Part shown: positions 1-25,341 of the stretch, in pieces
How the letters are laid out: each line of letters starts with the position of its first letter
How positions within the stretch are numbered: position 1 is the first letter of the stretch
Assembly (NCBI RefSeq): GCF_035594125.1
Contig: NC_087163.1
Span: forward strand, 835,001-899,000
Length of the DNA: 64,000 nt
DNA from: Scylla paramamosain
Taxonomy: Eukaryota > Arthropoda > Malacostraca > Decapoda > Portunidae
Direction of reading: 5' to 3'
Position numbers and translations under genes: made by a program
The notes under the pieces: model-generated
Databases searched by the model: none
What the model was told of the DNA's origin: nothing
Seen by the model: the letters and a program-made list of their open reading frames with translations, nothing else

Positions 1-11144
<11,144 letters not shown>

Positions 11145-11147
<3 letters not shown>

Positions 11148-12298
11148 GCAGAATAGATTCAGGTGTGTGGATTGGGTGGACTGGTGCAGGAGGCTGATGG
11201 ATGACCTACCTGTGCCCATGGACTGTATGGGTTAATTCAGTGAGGGCCATGCAGGGATCAAGGCGAGATGGAGAGTGGAAGTACTACACAAAACTTGAAT
11301 TTTAGGACCCAATAATGTATGATGCAAGAATCTGCAACACAGTCACATTGCTTCTTGGTAATGTTTAAGGTGCAGCTCCTTATTTCCAAATGCTGATATA
11401 AGAAATGTATTGTAAGGCCCCATCCACATGATTGTAAACACTGTTCATCCATTCATACACTGCAGCAAACAGTTGTACTACCAAACAGATGGCCTTAACT
11501 GGTGATGTCACTCAACCATGGGCATGGACACTGTTGGTTTCCCCCTAAATTTTATCTTAACAATGGGCTTCAAGTGAGTGCTGATCAGGCAGTGCTCAGT
11601 CATGTGGATGGGGCATATTTTTAATCTGCTTGTTTACCATTTTTTACATGAGCCTGTGTAAGGTTGGTATAGGGTTGGTTGGCATTGACTTGATATAATG
11701 TTACTTTTTATTAAAAAATATTTGTTTCCTATATACAGTAAGCTTGTTTTTATGCCATGTCTTTCCTCTGCATGATTTTGAAACAGTTTGTATGACTCTC
11801 AGAAACAAAATTTACATGAGTATGTACACAATAAGCAGCCACCCAGCAAGGGACCCCATGAATTCAGACATGTGCTCTGAGATGTGTGAGAAAATTGATG
11901 AGTGTTGAGAAAAACAAACTATTTGCAGTTGAGGTGAAACCACTGGTGCCATTAATCCCTTGATGTAGCTGAGCAAGAGCATTTATACCAGGCATGAAGG
12001 CAGCTTGTAAGTGAGGTTTATGGGCCCCACCACTGCCACCACACCCATCCCACCCAACACCTATTTATTCATTCAGGGACAATAAGCTTTCCTGCCTATG
12101 TGGTCAATGTGCTCCTTAATTTTTAGTCCGTTGTTCCATATGACTGGTGACTACCTTTTAACCACCAAGCTGTAATCACACTTGTCTTTAGTCTTTCTGT
12201 GTTTATTTAAAGGTCCTGTGTGTTTATTTTCATCTTTGCTATCACCAGGGCCTCTCCCATGTCTTTATTAATGTGTAGGCAGCCTTTATGTTGCCAAA

Positions 12299-12342
<44 letters not shown>

Positions 12343-13440
12343 CAGGTGCTTCAAACACAATGGCTGGAAGAAGTAAGTTGGCAGGTTGTAGAAGGTTTGG
12401 CTGCCATACAAGATAGCAATGAGGGAGTAACAGTCAGCTTCTGGGTGGGCTGAGTGGCTTGCTTTGTTTGTGTGAAAGTCCAATGTAGAATATCTGTTAT
12501 TCTTGAAAAACATATTTATGGATCAAGATGTTGCAAGATTTGGTGCATCATTATATATGTATATATATTTGAATTTCAAGGGCAATATTTTGTTTATGGT
12601 TGTAATATTTCTTCTGCAATTTTGATGCTGTACCATTTAGTAGTAATTACTGGAGCTTATACTTTGGACCTTCTCATGAACCTGTAGAAGCTTTCCTGTT
12701 CCTCTGCCAACACACACTACCACCACCACCACCGCCACCACCACTTCATTAATTCTGTTTCTCCATGTGATCTCACATCACACTCACACTCATGTTTACT
12801 CAGCCATATGCTTCCCATGCTTAGTGGGTTGTGCTTCTGGGACACAAGTGACCACAACTGCCACAACCACCACCATCACTATTATCTCTATCATTACTTT
12901 CCCTTCACTCTGTTTCTGAAGCATTGGCTGCTCCTGTCCAGGACCAGGCTTCCAGAATTGCCACTCACCACTCGCCAGTTTCTGCTTCTCAGAAGCTTCA
13001 TCATGACAGCTCTCCCATGTTGCCATCCCGTTTGAGTAAGAATGATGCTGCTGCAATTATCATCAAGCCTTGGCACTTGCTTAGGATACTCTGACTCTCA
13101 CTCTCTTCCCTGTTCACTCAGTTGACATTTGCAGAAAGCTTGGTTGTTGATCATGACTTTCCTGGAAATGTTTGCTTTCTTGAAGGAGGGAGTGAAGAGT
13201 GGCTGGTGGAGCAATATAGTGTATATTCATTTCTCTATATCTGAGGCATATTTCTAAGAACTCTCTCAAAGTGAGGACTTTAACAGAAGAGTCTTAGTTT
13301 ATTCCTCTCTTTTCATTTCCTCCTTGCATGTTCTAATTATCTCATTATATTCTCACACCATTCTCTCACATACTCCACTACTCTGTTCCTTCAAGTCACT
13401 GGTGGTCATCAGCTTAAACCCACTAGATCTACCTTATACC
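11145..13440. other. Intergenic DNA, no gene seen
   Basis: No supported exon. It contains (CA)n at 12300-12341, short CAC-rich stretches near 12718-12745 and 12855-12875, and otherwise unremarkable AT-rich sequence. Confidence 0.6.
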
Positions 13441-13478
13441 TACTCTTAAGTTTTCTCTCCTCTGTCACTCTGTACTTT

Positions 13479-14184
<706 letters not shown>

Positions 14185-14640
14185 GCTGAGAACATCAAAT
14201 AACAGCAGAGTATGGTAACAACAGGTGTGTTATGGGCATGAACAAAACAGTGGGACATGAGGTGCTGGAGTGTGAGTGATGAAAGAGACAGGATGGAAAT
14301 AAGGTGTGTGACAGAGATGGGATGTGAAACAAATGAAATGGTTGAGACTCATGAACAGGGAGAGAATGTGTTAATGGTGAGTTATGGGAGAAGACAGTGG
14401 CTGGGTGATTGAGGCTGTGAAATTTTATTGGGAAGAATGAAGTGTATGTCATCCATCTTTTAAAGTGTGTGTGTGTGTGCTCCTCTTTCAGACTGAATGT
14501 TTTAATAGAACTCTCCTACTCCTGCTCAAGACTTCAGACTCTGGAGGACACATGGAATGCCACTAACGAGATGTGAAGAGACATAATCAGAAGTAATTCA
14601 GAGCATTCGCACAAGCATAGTAGTTTTCTGTGGGTGTGCC
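14185..14640. other. Intergenic DNA, no gene seen
   Basis: No recognisable coding sequence. There is a short GT run near 14465-14479, and the region leads into the more CpG-containing flank of COX7C. Confidence 0.5.
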
Positions 14641-14644
14641 GTGC

Positions 14645-14705
14645 ATTGCGTCATACGGCTCTAGAAATCAAACTGCCCGCCACCGAAATGGGCTCAATGA
14701 CGCAA
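14645..14705 (+). promoter_or_regulatory. Inverted pair of TTGCGTCAT motifs upstream of COX7C
   Basis: TTGCGTCAT at 14646-14654 is mirrored by ATGACGCAA at 14697-14705. The 9-bp match is perfect and centred about 540 bp before the COX7C start codon. The core TTGCGTCA resembles composite C/EBP-ATF (bZIP) sites, and the interval is CpG-containing unlike the AT-rich surroundings. A regulatory role is inference from motif and position. Confidence 0.35.
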
Positions 14706-15220
14706 CACTTATCAAATTAGATCTTAACTGAAGGAACTAAACAATTTAAAAAATCGTACTAATTATTATTTTTCACCATAAATTCATAGTATAGTAGGAT
14801 ATTGGTCATCCAAAGAATGATTGAAGAAATTCAATAAATGTTAATCAATCTTTATCAAATTAGATGTTACTGGATAATAATGTTGATATAAAATATGCAA
14901 AAAAAATCAATGGTTTATCATGAAAAAAATAGAAATATGGCATAAAAAACACCAGAAGAGAGAGAGAGAAAAAAAAATCATGGAATGCATGAAATATTAC
15001 GGAAAGTTCCTATCAAATGTAGTTCTAATATAAATAAAAGAGTCAGTTACATCATAAAAGCTATATTTTTTTCATAATTAGAAATTGATTTTGTACTACA
15101 TTAATTATCATAAGAATAAAATACAAATAAAATCCACCACTATTATCGCTCGTTTAACTATTGCATCTCCGCCATTCTACTTCAGCAGACTAAGCCGGAC
15201 GGGACACTCCTCTAAACACA

Positions 15221-18043
15221 ATGCTGATGAACAGGCTTGCCGTGGCCTCCAGGGGCCTCATGACCTCGGCCATCAGGAGGGGAGGTGACGGGGGAGTGCC
15301 TGGCGCGGTGAGTACTGGCGGGGCGCAGGAAGAGTGACTAGTGAAGGGAGAGAGTGAGTGTGTGAGTGGCGGCGATCAGCTGATGGAGGCAGCGAGCTGC
15401 GTCTTGGCCGGCCTGCCCCACCTGGCTCGCATATCTAACGCTTATTTCTCAGCTCCCTTATTATGCAACCATAATTCTTTTCTTCATGTCATGAATACAC
15501 CGGGGATGATATTGAAATAACATTGTTTTCGCCGAAGGGCTAAGTATTCCTACGTGGTGGGCCAGGTTAGGGTTAGATTTATTCGTTTCACTAATTCAAT
15601 TCCCCATTGTGTTGATCACAATGTGAAAAAAAAAAACATGTTTTTTGCCCCGAAATAATGTACATTTTAGCAGGCCATGGCTACTTCCATAATCCTCGTC
15701 ATTGATTTACCACTTGTAAAGCGCTGCTATGAGGATAGTTTAATGTGATTGGATGTACTTTGTAAGACCACTTGCAAATTCTGAGTGAGAGGGAGGGAGC
15801 TTTGGTATAGCCTCATAATGCCCCTCAATGAGACACTTTATTGCAACAACTGTTAACTGTCAGGTTTGGTGGCTTAGGTTCGGTTAGCAAGGTTTATCAT
15901 TTTAAGAAGATGGAACTTTTTTCTGATAGATTTTGCTGTGATTTCAAAGGAACTTTTTTCTGATAGATTTTGCTGTGATTTCAAAGAATCTTGTATATTC
16001 TTGGAAATCAATAGTTTTTTCCTTACTGATGATAACACAAGTACAGGAAAATGAGTGATCTCCCTGAAAAAGTCAGATTCTTTCAAAACAGCAAAATTTA
16101 TCAGAAAAATATAGTTTTGACTGAAAACAAGTAGATTAATAAAACAAATAATCATCCAATCATCATCATCATTACCACCACAATGATGAGAGTCCTTCAT
16201 CCTCCTACTGGAGACCATCAGCTTCATCCTTACCTTCATAGCAGGCACAGGAAAGGTAAAAGAGGAATTGTAATGCAAGCCTTAGCACCATAGGTGACTG
16301 TTAATATGTGGCAGTAATGAGTGAGATGGGTGACTGCTGCCAAATAGTGTTTGCCAGACACTACTTTCAAAATCACTAAATTGTATTCATGGAATAATTC
16401 TCCCCAGTTTCCCATTCCATATATTTTCATACATGTCATAGAGATGGAAACAGATGTTCAGAGGAAAAAATAGTGTTCAGAATGTAAAATTGAATTCCTG
16501 TGCCATTTGGATTTAAACAAAAATTATGTTCAGACTTGTAAGTGTTCAAAGGTTCTGCTCTAATTATTGATTAAAATAACTTGGCCTCATGGATGCGGTC
16601 AACTGCACTGGTCACCATATGATAATAGTTTTGTTAATTTAACTAACCTTATCAAAAGAGCAAATAATTGTGTATGCTGCAGCGTCGGGTATTACATTCC
16701 TCATGCTGCAGGTATAATGCAAAACAAACGCAATGAGAGGTAATTTGAAATGTATTGTAGTCAAGACATCTCCAGATCTTGACATTCTCCCACAACTGTC
16801 CCATGTTTGACATACTGTTCTAAATTATATAATCAAGAGTTTCAGGAGAGTGTGTGGAGTATATTAGGAATTTGGGTAAATCTGTATTTTCATACAATAT
16901 GTACTTCCATTTATGTTCTCTTTCCCAGTGCACAACAGGCATGGGGATTGATGTGAAAGCAGAAGTTCAGCTTGTGGAAAACAAATATGTACAATGCAAA
17001 AGCCAGCCTGTGCAGACATTATTGCCATATATATTTTAGCCTTGTGATTGTGAAGACATTTCAAAACTAAATAATTAGATATTAAACCTCCTCATTCAGT
17101 GGATCAGTCCATTCCTTGGACCTTTCCTTATTGGGTATAAACTGCCATCTGTCTCCAGACTAAGTCAAACTAACTGCCTTGCTTTGGTCTTGCCCAATTA
17201 GCAGTGAGAGGCATTTCAAAACTAAATCTAACCAAACAATAAAATCTCTCAGGTGAGACACACATCAAAATTGTGTTCTGCATAAGAGATTGTCTTACCT
17301 CAGTTGTAGCTGCTGGGAGATTGAAAATGCGTGTGGCATCACAGGATTGGTGAGGCAGTGTATAGATGGATTTGATTTGATTCCACTGTGACACACAAAT
17401 CCCTCACAACAATAGAGTTGCATAGTTTGTTACATTAGTCATGAGAGGCCATTTTAATGAGAGGTAAGACTGAGATTCAGTTAAATCTTCAAAAGTGGTC
17501 TATGAACACTTATTGATTTCCACTGGATGAAGCAGGGGCTCAAAATACTAGCCCAGATAGTGAGAGCTGCTGCAGGAGGACAGTCATATCTATGTGCTGT
17601 ATGCATTGTACAAAACTGTTGTAATAAAGGGATTTGATTGGCCTTATTTTCTAATGCAGTCAATATTGGACAAATCAGCAATGGACAAATAGTAATTAAG
17701 GAACCAGGCTGGTGAACATTTTGACTGATATTTTTAGGTATTATTATAAATGCTTGAGAGGTGAGGCAGTATTTTTTTGTCACACTTAACAGCAGTGAGG
17801 TGATGTCTCTTCTGACATACTGATGATAAAGATTTGAGCTTAAATATTTGCAGTTTTGGGAGAAGTATAAGAGGCAAGAGGTGATGGTTCCTTAGACACA
17901 AATTGATGGCGACATTTTTCTTTCAGAACCTGCCTTTCCAAATCAAGAACAGATTTAAGCTCACTGTTGTGTTTGTTGCTTTCTTCGGCTCTGGCATGGC
18001 CCTTCCCTTCGTTCTTGTACGCCACCAGCTGCTGAAGCAGTGA
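15221..18043 (+). CDS. COX7C: Cytochrome c oxidase subunit 7C, mitochondrial
   Basis: A small nuclear-encoded subunit of respiratory complex IV in the inner mitochondrial membrane. There are two coding exons, 15221-15307 and 17927-18043, joined in phase 0 across a 2.6-kb intron with gtgagt and tttctttcag borders. The product is 67 residues. Residues 1-20 form a basic, acid-free mitochondrial presequence (MLMNRLAVASRG...). The remaining 47 residues match the mature subunit length and carry the conserved NLPF at 30-33, one membrane span (about 41-58) and the C-terminal VRHQLLK signature. The first ATG was chosen; a second, two codons later, is equally possible. The GC-rich, CpG-containing stretch over exon 1 and the start of the intron suggests a housekeeping promoter. 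No disruption is seen. Confidence 0.93.
15308..17926 (+). other. COX7C: COX7C intron
   Basis: Apart from the 37-bp duplication I see no nested gene. The open frames are short, AT-rich and unlike known proteins. Confidence 0.8.
15912..15985. repeat. Tandem duplication, 37 bp x 2
   Basis: Two identical adjacent copies beginning GGAACTTTTTTCTGATAG, in the COX7C intron. The identity suggests a recent slippage or repair event. Confidence 0.9.
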
Positions 18044-18870
18044 GAGGGGAAGCTGTCTTTCCCTCAAAAAAAAATATATATATGTATGTATGACCAAGGT
18101 AAGCATGCTTCAGTATTAGGCATAGGAAAACACTGCAGGAATATAGTAATTGTTTATTTTACTTTAAAGTATTATTGTGCAGCATTTTGTTGAATATCTT
18201 CAAAGTACTTAATGTGCAATAAGAAAAAATATTCACGGGTAATTCTTAGTGAGAATCAGTGACTTACCTTGTGTAGCCATTTGCTCTTTGCCCTTAATTA
18301 TCAAATGTCAGTGAACTTCAATTTTTCAATTCCTATTCCTGTTAGAAATTGTAGTTGTCTGTCTTCATATGACAACTGTTACTGGCTTTGCCTCACATTT
18401 CTAGTATAGGTTTTCAGACAGTACATACTTTCCCAGTAGTAAAGTTAATATTGTATGTGTGGCTAATAGCATTCTTAGGGTTGTGTTGTTAGTGACAGGA
18501 GTGTCTTGTGGATGGAAGATGAGCAGATGATAGTAGAATTTGTTGTGGATGAAAATTTGTGGGAAGACTGGAATAGAGAACTGTGGGCTTAGTTCAGGGT
18601 CAGGAATGAGGTTAGATGCATAGGGTCTGAATGAAAGAAAAGGCACTGGTTAGTCTATTGAAAGGTACAAGTCACTTGTAAGGTAGTGTATTGCTGCAAA
18701 CTCCAGATGAATTTAGTGTGAAATCATTGGGGGATGTCTAAGTGTGTGTATGTATGTATGTACATGTGCTTCGTATTTGCTATATTGTTAGGATACTAAC
18801 AGGTAGGAAATTGGTTTACAATACTATTTGTTGTCTGTCATATGGGTACTGTGTAGTTTAGACAGGTAGA

Positions 18871-18981
18871 TGGAATGTGGTAAAGCCAAGATACAGGGTG
18901 ACCCTGGGGATCTTTTTTTCTTAAAACATTAGGGAAATAATGACCTCCAGAGTCACCCTGTGTTTCTTCACCACATTCCAC
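18871..18981. repeat. Imperfect fold-back repeat, about 110 bp
   Basis: The left arm contains TGGAATGTGGT and ACAGGGTGACCCTGG. The right arm contains the complements CCAGAGTCACCCTGT and ACCACATTCCA. The arms are separated by a short AT-rich loop. This could be a small MITE remnant or a stable RNA hairpin. Confidence 0.65.
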
Positions 18982-19734
18982 CATATGAGTATTGTATGAT
19001 GGGGTTTAATTTCCTTCCTTTTACTGGATTTTGACAAGTTACTAGGATAGGTCTATTACATAAAAGCCAGCTTTGGTAATTTTGAAGTTTACAGGATACT
19101 AAATGTAGAGCCTGAGTGGAATAGAAGGCCTTTAAGTAGCAGAACCAGTTATTGTCTTACTGATCCCTAGAAAATGTGGGTGAATGCTTTCTGCCTGGGA
19201 GAAACTTCTCTTCTGCTATCCTGTTATGTAAAAAAGCATGTGTCAGTCTTTAATGGTCCAAAGAAAATATACAGTAGCAGCAAACACCTAAAGAAATCTG
19301 ACAAGACTTTTGACAAAGGAACTTGTTCCTATTGTTCACTGATTGATTTCTGAGTTATGATATGTTTGTAAGTGAAGCCAAGGCTTCATCTTCCCACTGC
19401 CATGCATTTATATCCACAATAATTTTTTTCTTCCCCATAGTAATGTATTTTTGTATTGTGTAAAACTTTTTTCTTGTGCCTTATATTTGTATTAGTAATT
19501 TTCTACCATGCTTCTATATGAGAATCAAAGTATAATTTTATAAAATTTTTACCACCAGTAAGTTTATTTGTAAAGTGCAGCAAATATTGATTCAGATAGT
19601 TTTATGCAATATGAACAAACATATTGTAGAATGAAAGGAATATGAACAAACATTATTGTGGAATGAAAAACAACTATAGTAGATAAAGATCCAAGGCATG
19701 TTGGGAGGTGCAGCTACAGCACAGCCCACAGATG

Positions 19735-19742
19735 TGACGTCA
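19735..19742. promoter_or_regulatory. CRE-type palindrome TGACGTCA
   Basis: A perfect 8-bp cAMP-response-element palindrome in a CpG-poor neighbourhood. No gene start is evident nearby, so function is uncertain. Confidence 0.25.
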
Positions 19743-20317
19743 CAACCCAAAAAAACAATCGGTGAACATAGGGAACAGCGGTAACAAGTGAATAATCAGG
19801 ATCTTTATTACTAAAAAGCTCATGATTTGTCATCATATCTCTGGGTGTTTGGTGCTACTTACTGTACACTTCCCTTATCAATGTAGATTTTAAAATGTTA
19901 TTTTGCTTATGAATGAGAAAATTAAGAGACGCTTCTGGCAAGTATTTGTGCACATTTCACAGAGTGGCTATGCACTGAAACTTTGCAAGTCAACAAACAA
20001 TCCATAAAGGCAATTTCTGCAAAACTTGCAAGTCAGCATTATGCTGACCAAACCAAATTATACCAAACTAACACCTCTCTGATGCAGTCTTGTTTACAGT
20101 TTCTTCTTGCAGTTTTATCTCGTTTCTCTCTAATATCAATTAGTTTTCCTTTTAGTTTTCTCTTTCCTTCCAAAAACTGTAGTGTTTCAATGTCATTGTT
20201 GTCAAAAAGGAGCTTAACAGTAATCTGATCTAAATTTTCTTGGTGTGGTCTTTGTAATTTATCCACTAATCTCATCTTCCCTTACTCATGTTATCAGTCT
20301 TTTCCTTTTTCCTTGAA

Positions 20318-20429
20318 CCAAGCTGCTGCTGGTAAACAAAGTTTGTGTAGATGCTGTGTGATGTGAGTGGCTGTTGGGATGAAAGTGAAGCCTCCTCTCC
20401 CTCAGTTTCTTGTCCCAGCAGCAGCTTGG
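20318..20429. repeat. Perfect 15-bp inverted repeat with 82-nt loop
   Basis: CCAAGCTGCTGCTGG at 20318-20332 pairs exactly with CCAGCAGCAGCTTGG at 20415-20429. Confidence 0.75.
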
Positions 20430-21059
20430 CTCAGAACAGGAATTAACTGATAAAAATAAAGTAAGAGATAAAGACCTGAAGAGACAAGTGAATAAATTAC
20501 TAAGACAATACATAGAAAATTAAGATTATGTTATAAGTGAGTTCCATTTTGACTTAAGTAACATTGTGACAGCAAAAATATTATACAGGTTTTGGAAAAG
20601 TACAAGGAAAATCAAGTGATGTTTAAGGGAAAGAAGAAAGCAGATCAGACTGCAAAAAGAAGCTGTAAACAAGACCACATTAGAGAGGTGCTGTTGCAAC
20701 CTTAAACCAGCAGCCCTTCTTTGCATCATGTCCTCAGAGGGAGGAAAGGGTTGAAACTGAAAATTCTGAACCTGCAGAAGGGGTTTCAAGAGTTTTTACT
20801 GGTACATGAAATAAGTCTGTATTTGAATGTTTGTACAAGCTGAGCAACTATTAAGCTGACAGATTTTACTGTATATTTGAAAATGGAGGGAATGTTCTGA
20901 GGGAGGTGTATGAATTCATAGCTGAAGTGTGGTGGTGCAAGACAAGCTGAATTTATTGGTTCAGGCTGTGATGTGTGTGCTTGCAAAGGAGAGTGTGTTT
21001 TGAATGGGACATGTTGTGTATCAAGATGGAAAGGTGAGAGCAGTATAAATGTGTTCACA

Positions 21060-21260
21060 TAAAGGTGCAGCAGGGGAGCACAATGGGTGGAATGGATGCT
21101 TAGAAATTTTTTAGGATGGTTTGGCCACATGTAGAAGACAGAGAGGAGAATCTGAGTGAAATTAAGGCTCCATTGCTTTCTTAAGTATTGTGCAACATGC
21201 ATAAAAAGCTTCAAATAGAAGTGGAAAGAAGTCTTATGTGGGAGACAGACTGCCTTAAGT
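21060..21260 (+). mobile_element. Degenerate non-LTR retrotransposon tail
   Basis: One plus frame reads L-G-W-F-G-H-M between stop codons, like the R-W-F-G-H-V motif that follows the reverse transcriptase in several LINE families. Stops flank it, so this is a fossil. The 161-codon minus-strand frame at 20786-21271 is probably its shadow. Identification rests on one short motif. Confidence 0.35.
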
Positions 21261-21299
21261 GGCACATACAAAGACTATCTTAAGAAGTATTTTGTTGCA

Positions 21300-24200
21300 A
21301 GGTAGATATACTAGGAGATTTAAGATGATAAATGGAGCACTATTAAGGTAGAGATAGTAGGAGAGGAAGCTACTTAAAATGATAAATGAAGTACTATTTG
21401 CTATCTTGATTTTTCAGAGTTGGTCCTGAACTTGTTACTTTTATATTCTGCATATATATGTACATTTTCACCTAATTTTCATATTTTCTTTCCAGGTGTT
21501 AGTGGAGTGGCTGAAGATGTAAAAAGGAAATTGTAATTTAAAAATAGAGGAATACATTTGTTCTCATTATTTTGAACCTTGTGTGAAACTGCTTGCTTTC
21601 ACATCTACTCATGGTGCTCAATGATGGCATTGCAGGAAAGGGAGCTGAATGATGGTGGCAGAAAACATTATACTCACTACGCCAATGTCCCTGCCAAAAG
21701 AAAACAAACAAGAACAAATATAATAATAAATATTAAATCCAAGGCTGGCAAAGAAATACTAATAATAAATAAGACATGAAGACAGCTCTTGCGCTTATAC
21801 TGATAATTTCACTCGTTACACCTTGTAATTTCATCTCTTATTTAGCATGACCACCAAATTCCTTGCCAACACATTGGAGAGATCTCTCAAAGATGGAGTG
21901 TAGTGTTACATAAGTACAACCCCAAAATTACGTCGATGTGCTCAAAATTAATTTGCAGTGGTTAACATAACTGAGGATGAAAGGATGAAAAACAGTGAGA
22001 AAAGTATTGGGGAACAGGCATTTGAAGTAAATGAACTACAGTAAGGTGAAATAGATATACAAAAAATTGATGCTGCAATTGAGTCATGGTTCCTGAGACA
22101 AAGTGTTGGTAAGAGAACATTTAGGATAATTGGCTATCAAATGCAGAGCTAAAAGAACAATTTCTGGAGCAAAGAACTGTGGGACAGGAATCCCTGGTAC
22201 ACAAAAGTAACATAGAATAAGGCAGGAGACCTTAAATATCACCAGACACAATTAAATATCCTGCTTATTACTGTCAAATTAGAAATGCCTCATTTTGCCA
22301 TTTATTCACTGAGTCTGGAATAATAATGAAAAATCATTGTAGATAATGCTGGTAGGGCATTAAAAATTCACCACAAGTTTATTGCATAAGCCAATACAAT
22401 TCCACTAGGGAAGGCTATTGGCTGAGACACCTACCATGCTGGCTCAGGATGGTTGAGTTGTGAGCTTCATCAGCCTATGTTCTGTAACTATCCTCTGCTT
22501 GGTGAACAGGGACTGAGGTGTGCACACAAGAAAACAAGCTTAAAGTGTCTGATGACCATTACACAACAGGGCCATTCTGAAAACACTACAGTAAATGTAG
22601 CTGATTGGTTTCATGTTGATATGATGCTGAAGGAGAAGGAAGTAATGTATGTATGAAATGGACAGTGGCAAGACTGCTGGTAGCTCCCTAATGCCTGCAA
22701 GTAACTTCAAGTTTTCCATTAATGAAGGAACAGGAAAAGCAACCAATTTCATGAACACAACAGTGGAAAATCTCAAAGTTCAAGAGTTGTAAGGGCAGTA
22801 TGAAATCCTGAAGCTGAAAATAAATACAAGCAAATAAAGAGAGTAAGTAGTGCAGAGTCAGTATCAAGGTGTGAATCTGCCAAATGGCCATCAGGGGTAT
22901 GCATGAGTGGTGTACATTTCCTATAGAGTGTAACATGTCAGCTGGTCACAGAGGTGCTGCAGTATGATGGTAGGTCTCTAATGTAACAAAGTGAACAATT
23001 TCTTGAAAATTCTAAATGATTACACTAGTTTTGTCTTGTATTGATTTATGAATACACAATCCATATTTACACAAACATATTAAACAATTGCCTGAAAAAA
23101 CAATTTACTGAAAAAAAATATAAAATAAATCAGCAGCTGACCTGATTTACATATTTCCTACTTACTGAGAATTTTGAGAAATGTAACTCATTTGTAAATC
23201 TTGAATTCCTTGTAATTTGTTTACAGTGTGCAATGGTAGCAAAGGTGCTAGAGGTGGAAGGCAAAAATAATGGACAATTTTCTACAGATAACTGATAAAG
23301 TCCATTACCTACTGTAGCAAACAGTCAAGCAAAGCAAAGACCAGCATTGTTGTAAACATTAGGAGTGGAAAGAACAAGCACAGGGGTACTTTTAATGCAC
23401 ATGAAAGACAAAACCTTCATGTTTTAGAGAAGTGAAAGTGGATAGTTAGAGGTGATGATAAGGAGAGAATGTACTGAAGAAAGTCTGGTATGATGAAGCA
23501 GACCTGGGATTAACAATAAGTGGCATGAAGAAAGCAGACCATATTGGTGAAGTCATGCAACAGAAATGTCATTGAGTGCCTGCTGGCAGACTGAAGAAAA
23601 CATACGGTGAAGTTCTATAGAAGGACAAGACTCGGCAGAGTTTGAATACTATGATTCTATTTTACAAACAGCCCATTTAAACATGGAAACTAATGAAATT
23701 ATGAGTTATGGAACATTGTTACAGTGGCACTGGCAGGATTCTGGAAGCTTCTGGCCTAGGCATGAAAAAAAAAAAAACAAATAAATAAATAATAATTTGC
23801 TACAAACCTTTTTCTAGTTAGGTCTACAGTGAAACCCGTTTTTTGGAATTCCCCACAGTATGTCTTCACTTGCATCTGAGCCGTTCATGCACCTTGTGTT
23901 TGCAGCTCATTCTTACACACTGCAGTCCTCTCACTCTTGTATCCTTTTCCTCCTATGTACCATTGTGCAAACTGCTGAGTTAAATATTTATCTACTTTGT
24001 GGTTTTCCATGAGGACAACAGTGAGAGTTAAACTTGTTGTCTTTATTTAAAGCCACTGCCAGGCCAGGAGCCCCCCACCAGCCTTCCTCCTGTCTGCCTG
24101 TCTGGATCTTGCTTCTCCTGGTGTTCTGACTACCTAGTTAGTTTTCTACAAGAGGATCTGAGCCCTGAACTTTATCATTGTGCTCTCATGGTCAGTGCTG

Positions 24201-25340
24201 TGCAATATAAAGAGAGAAATCACCACACTGATAATCAACACCATCAGCATAGCGAGTAAAATTCAAACATTTTCATGAACGTCAATGAGCCATCACTTTT
24301 GGTCTTGAATACCAATATACTGTAAGACATCTACAGTTAACTTTTAGATTTTTTTCTAAACAAAATCTGAAAATATATAGGAAATAGTCAATAATTCAAA
24401 ATAGTATGTATAATACCTTCAGTAGACAACTAACCTAACCTTCATTAAGAGAACCTAAAAGATAATGTGCCTTCAACTAATCTTGGTACAAAATATTGGT
24501 CATGTACAACAGTGACTCCAGTAGCCCTTCCTTTGTTTAACACACAATTATTTTTGTTGCTCTTGGCCAGCAACCCTCTTACACAGAGATTATAATAGCA
24601 CTAGTAAAGTAGCAGCATCATTAATGATTTATTATTAATATATATTGATAATATTATCATTATCACTATTACTATAACTTGTGACAATCTTACTTATAGT
24701 TGTTTTTTGGGCAAAAATTATATATGACAATAAAGTAATCATACAATATTTGAAAATGTCATCTCCCACAATCTGATCTGTGAAGTCAGTGTCTGAGTGA
24801 CTGGTACAAATGACTCCCAGTGCCAGGACCAGTGTTGCTGGGAGCACCACAATATTTAATAACATACAATAACTGTGACTGGTGCACAAATAGTAACTCG
24901 ATAGATGGACTACTCCATTTATTAAATGCTTATATCATGAAAAATGAGATGAGGTACCATCACACTTACTTAAAAATCAAGGATCAGATCATCAGAGAAA
25001 GACACCATGTTCAAAACAGTACTGGCAAGACAAGCAGCCTGTCAATCTATGTGACTTCAACCTTGAGCCACACTTTATTGCGGTGATCTAACGGGTCACT
25101 GGTCACCACCAGAGCAGTCATGATCCACCACAGCCAGTCACACCTCCCAAGAATGCTGTGTTTGAACAAGAGCTGAGATGACCATCCCAATAGCAAAGCC
25201 AGCAGTGGATGGCTGTGCCATGAAACACCAAACCAAGATGCTGCTGTGGGGTAGATGTGGGCATACAAAAAAGTTTATTGTCCTCACTGAAGTGCTAATG
25301 ACGAGAATACTCAAGAAAACCTCATGTAAGAGGCCCTGGT
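21300..25340. other. Intergenic DNA, no gene identified
   Basis: AT-rich sequence with only short open frames and no family I recognise. The run of interrupted, modestly G-rich sequence from 22000 to 23700 may be degraded transposon DNA, but no diagnostic motif is visible. Confidence 0.5.
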
Positions 25341-25341
25341 A

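Larger units (their letters stand above)
18044..20310. other. COX7C 3' flank and intergenic DNA
   Basis: No supported gene. It includes a fold-back repeat at 18871-18981, a tandem duplication at about 19608-19669 containing AATATGAACAAACAT twice, and a CRE palindrome at 19735-19742. Confidence 0.55.

Noticed and set aside
20786..21271. 161-codon minus-strand frame
   Set aside because: Low-information His/Ser/Pro-rich frame antisense to a degenerate LINE tail. No homology and no splice context.
21490..21540. Acceptor-like ttctttccag followed by a short frame
   Set aside because: Only eight codons before a stop. It could be a 3' UTR exon of COX7C but nothing ties it to that gene.
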